From: Candidozyma auris
Lineage: Eukaryota > Ascomycota > Pichiomycetes > Serinales > Metschnikowiaceae
NCBI RefSeq assembly: GCF_003013715.1
Contig: NC_072812.1
Location: forward strand, 1,054,001 to 1,118,000
Length of the DNA stretch: 64,000 bases
Direction: 5' to 3'
The notes beneath the pieces were generated by a model. That model did not search any database and had not been told where the DNA came from. It saw only the letters and a program-made list of their open reading frames with translations. Both the position numbers and the translations under genes were made by a program. The first letter of the stretch is position 1; the number at the start of each line of letters is the position of its first letter. Positions 28,695 through 38,199 of the stretch are shown in pieces.

Positions 28695-29759
28695 ATGCGG
28701 GCAGCAGTTTTCAAAAAGCCCTATCTTGTTGAGACCGTTGACAAGCCAATTCCCCACATTGCTTCACCTACCGATGCAGTGGTGAAAGTTAAATACTCCG
28801 GTCTCTGTGGGTCTGATCTCCACTACTACAGAGGCCATATTTCTCTGAAAGAGGGCACCACCATGGGCCATGAATTTGTGGCCACTGTGGTCGAGAAGGG
28901 CGACGCAATTGACGATTCTGACTTTGCTGTGGGTGACGAGGTGATTTCCTGCTTCACCATCCAGTGTGGGGAGTGCTGGTATTGTCAAAATGGGTACTCT
29001 GGAACTTGTGATAAGACAAATACATTCGGAAAGATTGGTTTGGAAGGTGGCCAGGCAGAATATGTGCTAGTGCCTTTTGCTAAGTCTACATTGCACAAGA
29101 AACCCAAGAGTGGGCCAAATGAAGATGACTCAGTCTACGTGCTTATGGCTGATATATTTATCACTGGGTACTTTGGTATCAAGAAGATCACAGATCACCT
29201 AACGCGGTTTAAGAACAAGGACATCACTGTTTTACAGATTGGTGCTGGCCCCGTTGGTTTATGTGCCGTAAGAATATTGAAGTACATTGGATTCAAGTAT
29301 GTTGTCGTGGTTGACAGCATTCCTGAAAGATTGGAACAAGCCAAGCAACTAGGTGCGCATGATACAGTTAACTTCAAGACCGAAACAGGCAAATTGGAAG
29401 AACTCATTAAAACGAACACTGGTGGTTTGGGTTTTGATGCGGTCTTAGAGATTGTTGGTGCGCAGCTGTCAATGAGAACAGCCTTTGACAGCGTCAGAAG
29501 AGGTGGGTTTATCAGTTCAGTGGGCATGGGCCATGATCCATTACCATTTGATGGACTCGAGGCATATGCCAAGTGTGTCACCGTGAGTTTCGGCAGATGC
29601 AATGGATGGTCTTTGTTCGGAGATGCGTTGGAAATATTTGAACAGGTGAAAGGAGACTTCGGGAACTTTATCGATGCCAAGCCGTCGATAAACGAAGCTA
29701 AGGAGTATTACGAGAAATTTGAAAAGGGGGATGTGGGTAAGGTAGTTTTTACTTTTTAG
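28695..29759 (+). CDS. Zinc-dependent medium-chain alcohol/polyol dehydrogenase
   Basis: A 354-residue cytosolic MDR-family oxidoreductase. The catalytic zinc ligands are in GLCGSDLHYY (Cys 38) and GHEF (His 59 with Glu 60). The structural zinc loop is complete: CGECWYCQNGYSGTC, with the C-x2-C-x2-C-x7-C spacing. The nucleotide-binding motif is GAGPVGLCAV, followed by VVVDS, whose Asp favours NAD(H) over NADP(H). The GLCGSDLHYY pattern recalls sorbitol/threonine-dehydrogenase-type enzymes and glutathione-independent formaldehyde dehydrogenases, so the substrate is open. Two sugar porters lie downstream, but separate promoters and a tRNA between them give no operon-like link. Confidence 0.88.
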   Translation: MRAAVFKKPYLVETVDKPIPHIASPTDAVVKVKYSGLCGSDLHYYRGHISLKEGTTMGHEFVATVVEKGDAIDDSDFAVGDEVISCFTIQCGECWYCQNGYSGTCDKTNTFGKIGLEGGQAEYVLVPFAKSTLHKKPKSGPNEDDSVYVLMADIFITGYFGIKKITDHLTRFKNKDITVLQIGAGPVGLCAVRILKYIGFKYVVVVDSIPERLEQAKQLGAHDTVNFKTETGKLEELIKTNTGGLGFDAVLEIVGAQLSMRTAFDSVRRGGFISSVGMGHDPLPFDGLEAYAKCVTVSFGRCNGWSLFGDALEIFEQVKGDFGNFIDAKPSINEAKEYYEKFEKGDVGKVVFTF

Positions 29760-30461
29760 ATGTATTATGAATGATGACGGGCTGTGGTATGATATGCATG
29801 GTGACTTTTTTCTTTTTGCTCTTTAGGCTTCACTCTTTCTTTTTTCTTATTCTTTTTTTATTTTTTTATTTATTTATTGTAAGACAACACATTCCCATTA
29901 AAGTAAATAAAACTATATCACTATAGAAAACAAACCTTCAATCGGCTTCAACTGTTAGAGACACTTACCATACAAAGGTGTAAGCATCTTTCAGATATTA
30001 CAGTACATTTGGACTAATATTTCTCATCGCTTGTTTGAGTTGACGCTTCAGAAGACAATTCTGGTCCCAGAGATTGGTCCCACCACTGGGCGGATGAAAA
30101 TATGTATATTTGACTATCTTCCGAAACCAGTTCAGTTTGCGCAAATTTCCAACGGAGATTTTCATTCAAGTCTTCCCCAGCATTTGGGCTATAGTGAATT
30201 CTTTCTCAATTCAGTGGAAGTTTCTAACATCCAAAAAAGAGGTCACACAGACCATCTCTCCACCTCTTTCTGCTGTGGGTAAAGAAGACCAGCGAAAACT
30301 TCTTGAATGAGTCCCATTTTTTTGGAGAGCATTCTGCACGCAAAACTCATACCAAGGGTGAAAAAAAAACAGCTATTTATGCTCTTGAGGAAGCTGAAAG
30401 AAATATTTTCGCATGTAATATGTATGATTATATGAGCATCTCCCTCTAAATTCGCTAAATC
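29760..30461. other. Intergenic between the dehydrogenase and tRNA-Ser
   Basis: A 702-bp stretch with a T-rich 3' flank of the dehydrogenase (29808-29880) and no convincing ORF. ACACTTACC at 29950 was compared with the U1 snRNA 5' end and not accepted. Confidence 0.5.
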
Positions 30462-30543
30462 GGCAACTTGTCCGAGTGGTTAAGGAGAAAGATTAGAAAT
30501 CTTTTGGGCTTTGCCCGCGCAGGTTCGAGTCCTGCAGTTGTCG
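30462..30543 (+). tRNA. tRNA-Ser(AGA)
   Basis: An 82-nt tRNA without intron. Acceptor GGCAACT pairs with AGTTGTC, with G as discriminator. A box and D arm are TTGTCCGAGTGGTTAAGG; the anticodon arm AAAGA-TTAGAAA-TCTTT has anticodon AGA, reading TCT/TCC Ser codons. A long variable arm (GGGCTTTGCCC) is typical of Ser tRNAs, and the B box GGTTCGAGTCC is exact. The sequence is nearly that of the S. cerevisiae tRNA-Ser(AGA). This is not the CUG-decoding Ser tRNA, whose anticodon is CAG. Confidence 0.98.
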
Positions 30544-30550
30544 TTAATTC

Positions 30551-30556
30551 TTTTTT
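30551..30556 (+). terminator. Pol III terminator of tRNA-Ser
   Basis: A run of six T starting 8 bases after the tRNA 3' end, as expected for RNA polymerase III termination. Confidence 0.85.
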
Positions 30557-31735
30557 CTTTACTTTATGTAATCTGAAATTAGCCGATGTTGATTTTTTGC
30601 AATCAAGGATATGTTCTCTAAATATAGCTAATTCCGCTTTTGAGAATCTGTCGACCGTTGGTGGCTGTGCTATAGCGGAAGTAGCTATCGGATCGCTTAT
30701 CGCAGGCGCAAATCTGTTGATGACAACTTTGCTGGTCAAAATGATATCATCACAAAATGGATGACTATTGGTTGCAACCACTCATGACTTAGCGATTTAA
30801 ACGTCATACAAAATCTAAACTTATTCTTCAGATCGAGCATTCGGACCTTCTAGCAGATCAGACATTCATCTGACGAATTAGGTGTTACCATCGGAAAATC
30901 TTCCTACTCCGCCCCCACAATGCCCCGCAATGCCTCAGCGACGACACAGACACGAATCAAAAAAGTTGCGGTATTTTCCTCAGGGGTAGTATAGTGTTGC
31001 TTTAGACAAGAATATTGCTCTTAATGAAAACACTCCTGCGAGTCTGTTGCGTTTCATGTGTGTTCATTCATCTTAAAGCGTTTCCTTCATTTTCTCAAGG
31101 AAACAAACGAATAAAAAGTAGGAAGACAACCCCACGCCGTCGGAACTCTGCTTGTCGCCATCGGCATCTCCGAGAGAAGGAATACGATGGTCAATGCATA
31201 GTGAACATAACATCTGCATAGAACTGCATAATTAAAGCATCAGACAGATTCCACTGTTATTGCTACCCTGATCAAATATGCCGAAAGTTAAGGAGCCGAA
31301 GAGACTCAAAATCAAAGATAGCAATCTTAGCTTGTATATTCGGCCCCCTTCCTTCTCCAGGTTCCTGCTCGCCATTCCTCGCTTGGCTTGGCTTGGCTTG
31401 CGTCTTGACAGCACTTTGACGTCTGTCAAGCGCGCGTCTAACGTGTCCCACAGCCCGGGCCGAGAAGCGTTTGCCTATTATTACATATACCCTTGCAGCA
31501 ATATGTCATCGCATCACGCACCACCCACTCTATTCTTGTTTTGCGTAACACAAGGATTTTAAGGACATATCCGCAGCGTCATGCTACTTGTGCTTGCAGC
31601 AGCGGTGCTTATTGTAGAGCGAAAAGTGGGGAGAATTGGGATGAGACATACGTCTTGAGGCATGCTGGATTTGGTGGGATTATTTAAATTCTCCTGCGTT
31701 TCTCTGTATCAAGATCAACAGTACTTTTTTTTATC
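30557..31735. other. Intergenic upstream of the first tandem sugar porter
   Basis: A 1.18-kb stretch holding four GCTTG copies (31381-31400), an 8-bp inverted repeat (31404-31411 with 31423-31430) and a TTATTTAAATT element about 55 bp before the ATG. No gene is seen. Confidence 0.5.
31381..31430. repeat. (GCTTG)4 followed by an inverted repeat
   Basis: Four perfect GCTTG units run 31381-31400, then CTTGACAG (31404-31411) pairs with CTGTCAAG (31423-31430) across 11 nt. The position, about 300-350 bp upstream of the sugar porter ATG, suits a regulatory site. Confidence 0.6.
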
Positions 31736-33511
31736 ATGCTTACAACCGACTCAGACGCTTCTAAGCATCTTCTGACAGACGCCGAGGTCTTGCCAAAGCA
31801 AAAAAGAAAATTCAGATGGACAGTAGAGGATAATGATTCTCCGAAAGAAATCTACAATGCTACTTTGTACCTCTCTGTGATGGTCTTCGGTATTCTAGGG
31901 GCAGCTCGTGGTCTTGATGAAGGCAATATCGGTTCCAATATAAGTTTGCCCTCGTTTAGAGAGAGGTTTGGTTTCAACGACCCTAACAAGAGCGAAAACG
32001 ACCTTGCCAATCTCAAATCGAATATTGCCTCCATGGTGCAGTTGGGGTGTGTTGGTGGTGCTCTTCTTGCTGTGTTTACCGTTGATAGATTGGGAAGAGT
32101 GAATGCACTTAGGCAAGTCTGCGTTCTATGGGCAGTTGGCGTTATCATTCAACTCACATCAGCACAAGTGGGCCAGCTTTACGCTGGAAGAATAATTGAG
32201 GGACTTGCTATCGGCCAGACCACCACTATTGGTCCAACTTACTTGGCGGAGGTTGCACCCAAGCTGATTAGAGGTCTTTGCGGGTGCATTTTTGCTGGCG
32301 CTGTGTACTTAGGTGTGATGCTCCTGTGTTTCGCCAACTATGGAACTGCTTTACACATCTCTGACAGCTCACAGAAGCAGTGGATTATCCCTACTTCCTT
32401 GAAAATTATCTTTGCTGGAGGAATACTCATTATGACCTTCCTATTTTGTGTCGAGTCACCTAGATGGCTCATGAAAGTTGGCAAAGAAGATAAAGCAACA
32501 GAGGCGCTTTGTAAATTGAGAAAGCTTCCTGCAAGTCATCCTCTCATTGTTGGTGAAATCAACGATATTAACGAACAGTTGTTAATGGAAAACCAGGCGC
32601 AAGCTGGAAACTCATTTATGAATATTGTTAAAGAGTTCATTCGAGTAAAGGCTAATAGATATAGGTTGTTGGTGATTGCTATTCCAGCCCAGTTGCTTGG
32701 CCAATGGTCTGGCTCAAATGCCGTGACCATTTATGCCCCAGAGTTGTTTGGTGTAATTGGAGTGAAGGGAGTTGAGACATTAGAGATGACTGCCATTGCT
32801 GGTGTTGTCAAGTTTATTTCAGCGTACTTGGGTGCATTCTTCATCATCGATGCCTTGGGAAGAAAGACGTCAATGTATGTGGGTATCACCCTCCAATTTG
32901 TATGCGAGTTGTACTACGCTATATTTATGAATGTTGTTCCAGAGATTCATGATTCACTCAAGGGATCAAAGAAAAGAGCTTCTCAAGGTGCAGTGGCTGC
33001 CATTTTTCTTTCTGGTACAGGTTGGGTTATTGGATTCAATGCCCTTCAATACCTCATGGGGTCGGAAATCTTTCCATTGAAAATTAGATCGATAGCTAAT
33101 TCACTTGTCATGGTATTGCACTTTGCCAATCAATATGGTAACTCTAAAGCACTTCCAGACATGATGATTGCCATGAAACCATATGGTGCCTTTTATTTCT
33201 TTTCAGCAGTGTTGGCATTCTCGTTATTCTGGGTCTGGTTTTTCGTTCCTGAGGTGGCTGGCCGCTCTTTGGAAAGTATTGACGATATTTTCAATTTACC
33301 ATGGCACCAAATTGGCAGACACGGACCCAGACTTTGTCCTGATCATTCTGAGCTTAGCAAAATTCACTATTCTAACGGTGAGGTGTCTTACGAGGAGAAG
33401 GGCGGTTCTGAGCATATGGTAGAAGACGTCAACCATAGTCAAAGGGGAGAAGATGAATCTATAAAGGATCATAAGAAGGACGAAGAAATGGCAGGAGTAG
33501 AGGATTCATAG
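31736..33511 (+). CDS. MFS sugar porter, tandem copy 1
   Basis: A 591-residue 12-segment sugar porter, closely related to the gene at 35954 over its whole length (shared VEDxDSPxEIYNxTLYLSV, AARGLDEG, GLAIGQTTTIGPTYLAEVAP, LGQWSGxNAVTIYAPELF, FFVPEVAGRSLES). Family motifs are VDRLGRVNA in loop 2-3, VESPRWL after TM6, LGRKT in loop 8-9 and the PEVAGRSLE end in place of PETKG. The TM1 motif GLDEGNIGS differs from hexose transporters, and the branch is common in filamentous and CUG-clade fungi; substrate unknown. The charged C-terminal tail (GEDESIKDHKKDEEM) is longer than usual. Codon use is less biased than in copy 2. Confidence 0.9.
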   Translation: MLTTDSDASKHLLTDAEVLPKQKRKFRWTVEDNDSPKEIYNATLYLSVMVFGILGAARGLDEGNIGSNISLPSFRERFGFNDPNKSENDLANLKSNIASMVQLGCVGGALLAVFTVDRLGRVNALRQVCVLWAVGVIIQLTSAQVGQLYAGRIIEGLAIGQTTTIGPTYLAEVAPKLIRGLCGCIFAGAVYLGVMLLCFANYGTALHISDSSQKQWIIPTSLKIIFAGGILIMTFLFCVESPRWLMKVGKEDKATEALCKLRKLPASHPLIVGEINDINEQLLMENQAQAGNSFMNIVKEFIRVKANRYRLLVIAIPAQLLGQWSGSNAVTIYAPELFGVIGVKGVETLEMTAIAGVVKFISAYLGAFFIIDALGRKTSMYVGITLQFVCELYYAIFMNVVPEIHDSLKGSKKRASQGAVAAIFLSGTGWVIGFNALQYLMGSEIFPLKIRSIANSLVMVLHFANQYGNSKALPDMMIAMKPYGAFYFFSAVLAFSLFWVWFFVPEVAGRSLESIDDIFNLPWHQIGRHGPRLCPDHSELSKIHYSNGEVSYEEKGGSEHMVEDVNHSQRGEDESIKDHKKDEEMAGVEDS

Positions 33512-35953
33512 ATAGAAATTGCAGGCAAATCATGAAACATTAGGAAATGCTGAAGACCTCCAAACTTGTTGCCAAGATGATATCGGGGCCGAGTTTCGGA
33601 CAGTGTTGAAGATTTTGGGACCCAAAATCCCGGAAGAATCTAAGCAGTAAAGACTCTACTGAATTTCTCCACTTACAGAACAATAGAAATGTAATATTGG
33701 TACCGGGGCTGTGACGAAACGGGACGTTTCCCCACTGAGATGCACTAAGCAGCAACCCCCCTAGAAACGCTCTCCACGGGCATATTCGGGGAGATCAAGG
33801 ACTCTACGAAAAGTCCCGGGATTTCAAGAGATTCTACCGGTCCGATAAGATTGGGGGTAGAGAGGGGCAGATGTAGAAAAAAATAAAAGTGTTGATGCAC
33901 TGGGCAAAAACTCGTAAAGACGCACGCAGAGACGAGAAATCGACCGCATCTGGAAATTGAACACACGGAATCATCCCATGACGATTTTCCGAAGCAGAAT
34001 CCAAGAATCCTTCGGCGCTCTAATGATGTAGACCGATCCAGCCTTCAAATGCATACCCACCCAGTGCCAAGCCATGGCTGAAAAGAAAGCCGCCAGGTTG
34101 ACAGGCAGGGACGAAACTTTGCAAGCATCAGTCCACTCAAAGCAAACGATGTCAAAACTACTGCAAGCTTCCGACACCACCAATTTGTCTAGTGGCAATA
34201 TCAATGGATAGGTGATGGAGCAATGCGAAGCGATAGCGTCACCGCCTGATTTGCAACGTTCTCCAGCAGATATTATGAAGGCACGAGCTTCCAGCATACA
34301 CACGCCGAGCGACCTACAGCAATGAATGCCGTTCCTTTGTGAAGCCTACCCATCTCAGAGACCACGGGAAGCAAAGTGCATTATTGTTGTGTGAAGGCCC
34401 CACGGCGATGCTGAGGGGTGAGCAGGCAAGGAGTGCCGAAGGGAGAGAGGGTTGAGGGAGTTTTGCCAGAGGTAAAGTCGAGGCCCCGCAAGAATCTCCG
34501 GGGCTTCTAGTGGCAGAGCAGCTTGTCAGAGATGTAAAATGTCCAAATAAGGTAGGTGGATGGAGGAAATGGTTAGGGGAAGACTTGGGGTCTGAGTTTG
34601 TATACCTCTGTGCGAGAGTGGGGGCGGCACTCTGATTACGCAGATGCGACAACGACTGTGCGTCTCCAAAGTGGGATCAGAAAGCTTCCTTAGTAGCAGT
34701 GTTGAAGTAGAGGAGTATCTGAAACAGAAGCATGACTAATCCCCTGCCTCAGACCGCCCTTTGCTGTTTGCAGCCATCAGGCAACCCACAAGCAGATTCG
34801 GTTGCGCCCCCACGCGCAGTGTCAAAAACCTACTGCACCCCGCGAGGAGCACTACCAGAAACCGCACTTTCCCCAAAGTCCTACTAATCAAGCTCAACAT
34901 GAGCAGAAAAGCCAAGGAGTTAAGTGAGGAGAGTTACATTCCCAGGACCAAATAAACTCCTAGAGGAACTTGCAATAGCCATTCATATCGCGTAGAGGGG
35001 CACTTGCAAGCCGGGATAGGCATCAATGCACAATGGGGCCGCATTGGAGGCGTCGCTTGCATCTCGTACACTACCGGCAGAAGTTGCCCTAGAATTGTCT
35101 CTTCCCGGAGTGAAAGAGATGGAGATGAGCCCATGCTGCAAAACACGAGAGAAAATTTTTCGCCGCTTGAAACTTTTCGCTTTTATGGTTGCAAAAGCGG
35201 AATTTGCCGGCCTTCTCGCAGTGTTCTCCAGCCAATGGCCAAGGGCGGAATTGTAGTGGATGATGATGGTGGTCCTACTGACTATTGTACTCATATTGAG
35301 TAGCTGCTTCAAACGTTTCACTTAATCTCTTGAACCCCTCAGAGCTCGTTATCTGGTGCTTGTCTGCCGAACTAAGGTGCCCTCAGTATCTCCTCGTGAG
35401 GGGCAACGAAGTGGGAGGTGTGCCCCGTGCTGCTCCCTGAAATTAGAGTTTGCTGCAAGTGTAATACTGTCCATGATGGAATATCTCTGAGAACGCGGTT
35501 GATAGGCCGTATTTTTTTTTTTATTATTATTTCTTTTCTTCTTCTTTAATTGTACATATTTTTAAGGTCACGCTACTACTGATGGCCATACTTTCATGGA
35601 CGTGTCTTCCATTCAACTCAAGTGTCACAAAACAAGTGTGGGCATTTTGCTGACCAAAGTGAGGCCATTGTTCGCTAAGCTCTCAAAGAAAGTGGGTGCA
35701 AAACCAATTTCTGCAGGCAGGTCTCGATTATTGTGGGGAAATCGTAGGTTTTTTTTCTCTCTTGAATTGAGTCTACCCACCGCCCCTGGACTTTTGGTCG
35801 CAATGCATGCCGTCTCACGTATTCGCACCCATTCTAACCTCTGCTCTCACCATTAATTCCGTACGTTGCTAGCCACTATATATAATGACGCCGTCCCCGT
35901 AAAGGATTTTCTCTCTCTTCTGTAGTCTATTGTTCTACTATTCAAGAAACTTT
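33512..35953. other. 2.4-kb gap between the two sugar porters
   Basis: The longest gene-free stretch in the window. It contains scattered CCG/CGG triplets (CCCGGG at 33814, ACCGGT at 33837) of the kind bound by zinc-cluster regulators, a T-rich run near 35511-35521 and a TATATATAA at 35877-35885. Open frames of 60-112 codons on both strands lack features. A short ATG frame at 34899-34955 (18 codons) is noted without a claim. Confidence 0.55.
35877..35885 (+). promoter_or_regulatory. TATA box of sugar porter copy 2
   Basis: TATATATAA lies 77 bp upstream of the chosen ATG and points toward it. Confidence 0.6.
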
Positions 35954-37723
35954 ATGAGCGCTTTGCAGAAGAAGTACTCTGGCTCTTCAGTGCTGGACAT
36001 TGAGAAGAACCAAGTGATCACCAATACTCAGGACGTTAAAGAAAAGAAAAAATTCAGATGGAGGGTCGAGGATCACGACTCCCCAAGTGAAATCTACAAC
36101 TGGACCTTGTATCTTTCTGTGTTTGTGTTTGGTGTTTTAGGTGCTGCTCGTGGTCTTGATGAAGGTTGCATCTCTGGTAGTGTGGCCCAGCCCTCGTTCA
36201 AACAGCAGTTCGGCTTGGCTGACGAGTCAAAATCAGCAAATGAGTTGGCAAACTTGAAGTCCAACATCACCTCGATGGTGCAGCTTGGCTCCGTTGCTGG
36301 TGCCTTGATCGCCATGTACACCGTCGACAAGTTGGGCCGTGTCAATGCCTTGAGAGAGGTTACTATTATTTGGGTTGTTGCTGTGATTATTCAAATCACT
36401 TCATATGATGTTGGCCAGCTCTACGCCGGTAGATTCATTGAGGGCTTGGCAATTGGTCAGACAACCACTATTGGCCCAACTTATTTAGCAGAAGTTGCCC
36501 CAAAGCAGATCAGAGGTCTTTGTGGTTGCATTTTCGCTGGTGCCGTGTACTTGGGTATAATGTTGTCTTACTTCACACACTACGGTACTGCTTTGCACAT
36601 GAACAGCACCCAGAAAATGCAGTGGGTTGTTCCCACCAGTTTGAAGATTGTCTTTGCTGGTTTGATCTTGATCATGTCTTTCGTGTTTACCTGGGAATCG
36701 CCAAGATGGTACTTGAAGGTGGGAAAGCCTGAGAAAGCCATTGAGTCTTTGTCCAAATTGAGAAGACTCCCACCTGACCACCCATACATTGTTGGTGAAA
36801 TCAGCGATATCAATGAACAGATTGCTGCTGAGCAGGCTGCTGTTTCTGGAAACTCCTTCATGAAAGTTATCAAGGAGTTCCTTTTGAAGAAAGCAAACAG
36901 ATATAGATTCTTCCTCGTTGTGGCTGCTGCTCAAGTGTTGGGCCAGTGGTCTGGTGCCAACGCTGTCACCATTTATGCTCCTGAGTTGTTCGCTGTCATT
37001 GGTGTTACTGGTGTCGAGAAGATGAAGATGACCGCTATCTTGGGTTTGGTTAAATTCTGCTCCGCATACTTGTCTGCTTTCTTCATCATCGACTTCTTGG
37101 GAAGAAGAACTGCATTGTACATGGGTATCACCCTTCAAATGGTCTGTTTGCTTTACTTCGCCATTTTCCTTACCATTGTTCCAGGCGCTGCCGATACTGA
37201 ATACTTGATGACTGGTTCAGAGGCTAGAGCCTCCAAAGGTGCCTTGGCTGCCCTTTTCCTTTCCGGATGTGGCTGGACCATGGGATTCAACTCGATTCAG
37301 TACCTCTTGGGTTCTGAAATTTTCCCATTAAACATCCGTTCCTTCGCCCAGTCTGCCGTCATGGTTTTGCACTTTGCCAACCAGTACGGTAACTCCAAGG
37401 CATTGCCTAAGATGATGCTTTCCATGCACCCATATGGTGCTTTCTACTTCTTCGTTGGTGTTTTGGTCATTTCTCTCTTCTGGGCCTGGTTCTTTGTTCC
37501 AGAGGTTGCTGGTCGCTCTTTAGAGAGTATGGAGGAGATCTTCAACTTGCCATGGTACCTTGTTGGTAGAAAGGGCCCAGAATTATGCCCCGACCACTCT
37601 GAGCTCAACAGGATTCATTTCGATCATGGTGTCATGTCCTACGAAGAAAAAAATGTCTCTCAGGAGTTTGTTGAAGATATCTCCCAGGAAAAGAGAGAGG
37701 GTGTCCTTAGCAAGGACAAATAA
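35954..37723 (+). CDS. MFS sugar porter, tandem copy 2
   Basis: A 589-residue paralogue of the gene at 31736 on the same strand. I start at the ATG giving MSALQKKYSGSS; the in-frame extension of 8 codons upstream is less likely because the TATA box sits 77 bp before this ATG. Motifs match copy 1: AARGLDEGCISG in TM1, VDKLGRVNA, WESPRWYL, LGRRT, and PEVAGRSLESMEE at the end. Codons are more strongly optimised (TTG, GGT, GCT, AGA), which suggests this copy is the highly expressed one. Expected in the plasma membrane; substrate unknown. Confidence 0.9.
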   Translation: MSALQKKYSGSSVLDIEKNQVITNTQDVKEKKKFRWRVEDHDSPSEIYNWTLYLSVFVFGVLGAARGLDEGCISGSVAQPSFKQQFGLADESKSANELANLKSNITSMVQLGSVAGALIAMYTVDKLGRVNALREVTIIWVVAVIIQITSYDVGQLYAGRFIEGLAIGQTTTIGPTYLAEVAPKQIRGLCGCIFAGAVYLGIMLSYFTHYGTALHMNSTQKMQWVVPTSLKIVFAGLILIMSFVFTWESPRWYLKVGKPEKAIESLSKLRRLPPDHPYIVGEISDINEQIAAEQAAVSGNSFMKVIKEFLLKKANRYRFFLVVAAAQVLGQWSGANAVTIYAPELFAVIGVTGVEKMKMTAILGLVKFCSAYLSAFFIIDFLGRRTALYMGITLQMVCLLYFAIFLTIVPGAADTEYLMTGSEARASKGALAALFLSGCGWTMGFNSIQYLLGSEIFPLNIRSFAQSAVMVLHFANQYGNSKALPKMMLSMHPYGAFYFFVGVLVISLFWAWFFVPEVAGRSLESMEEIFNLPWYLVGRKGPELCPDHSELNRIHFDHGVMSYEEKNVSQEFVEDISQEKREGVLSKDK

Positions 37724-38199
37724 GTGTATACTATTAATTGTGATTTCAGTAACCCCAAAAGCTGTAGGCTCCGTGTCTCATTCAAGTGAGGAAGACTTTA
37801 CGGTAGTGAAAAAATCTGAACACTAGTGAAAGACCTCTATACTAATCTACTAAAGCAATCTTATTACGCGAATCTTAGCATCTTATTATTATTTGGACCT
37901 CATTGTTGTGAGTCCCAAGTACGTCTACTGCGTTTCTCGAAATGACTGCAAAATTCATCGACAGAGTGAAGCATCAACATAACGAACAATTACAATTTTT
38001 ACACAAGAGCTTGAAACTACATTTTTGGACTAAATTCTATTGTAGCATTTTAAAAACTTGATTATTTAGGTTTCCAGTGATCAGATATCCACCTCTTCGC
38101 CAAAACCCATACTGATCTGCATACACTGCTTTTTTCTGCCTCCACTATTGCAAACCTTCGATAAGTTTTGGTCCTAACAATTATAATCTCATAAGGAAC
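37724..38199. other. Intergenic upstream of RAT1
   Basis: A 476-bp AT-rich stretch with no ORF of note and no RNA gene seen. Confidence 0.6.

Noticed and set aside
29945..30000. ACACTTACC compared with the U1 snRNA 5' end
   Set aside because: The following bases do not match U1, and no Sm site or stem-loop order was found.
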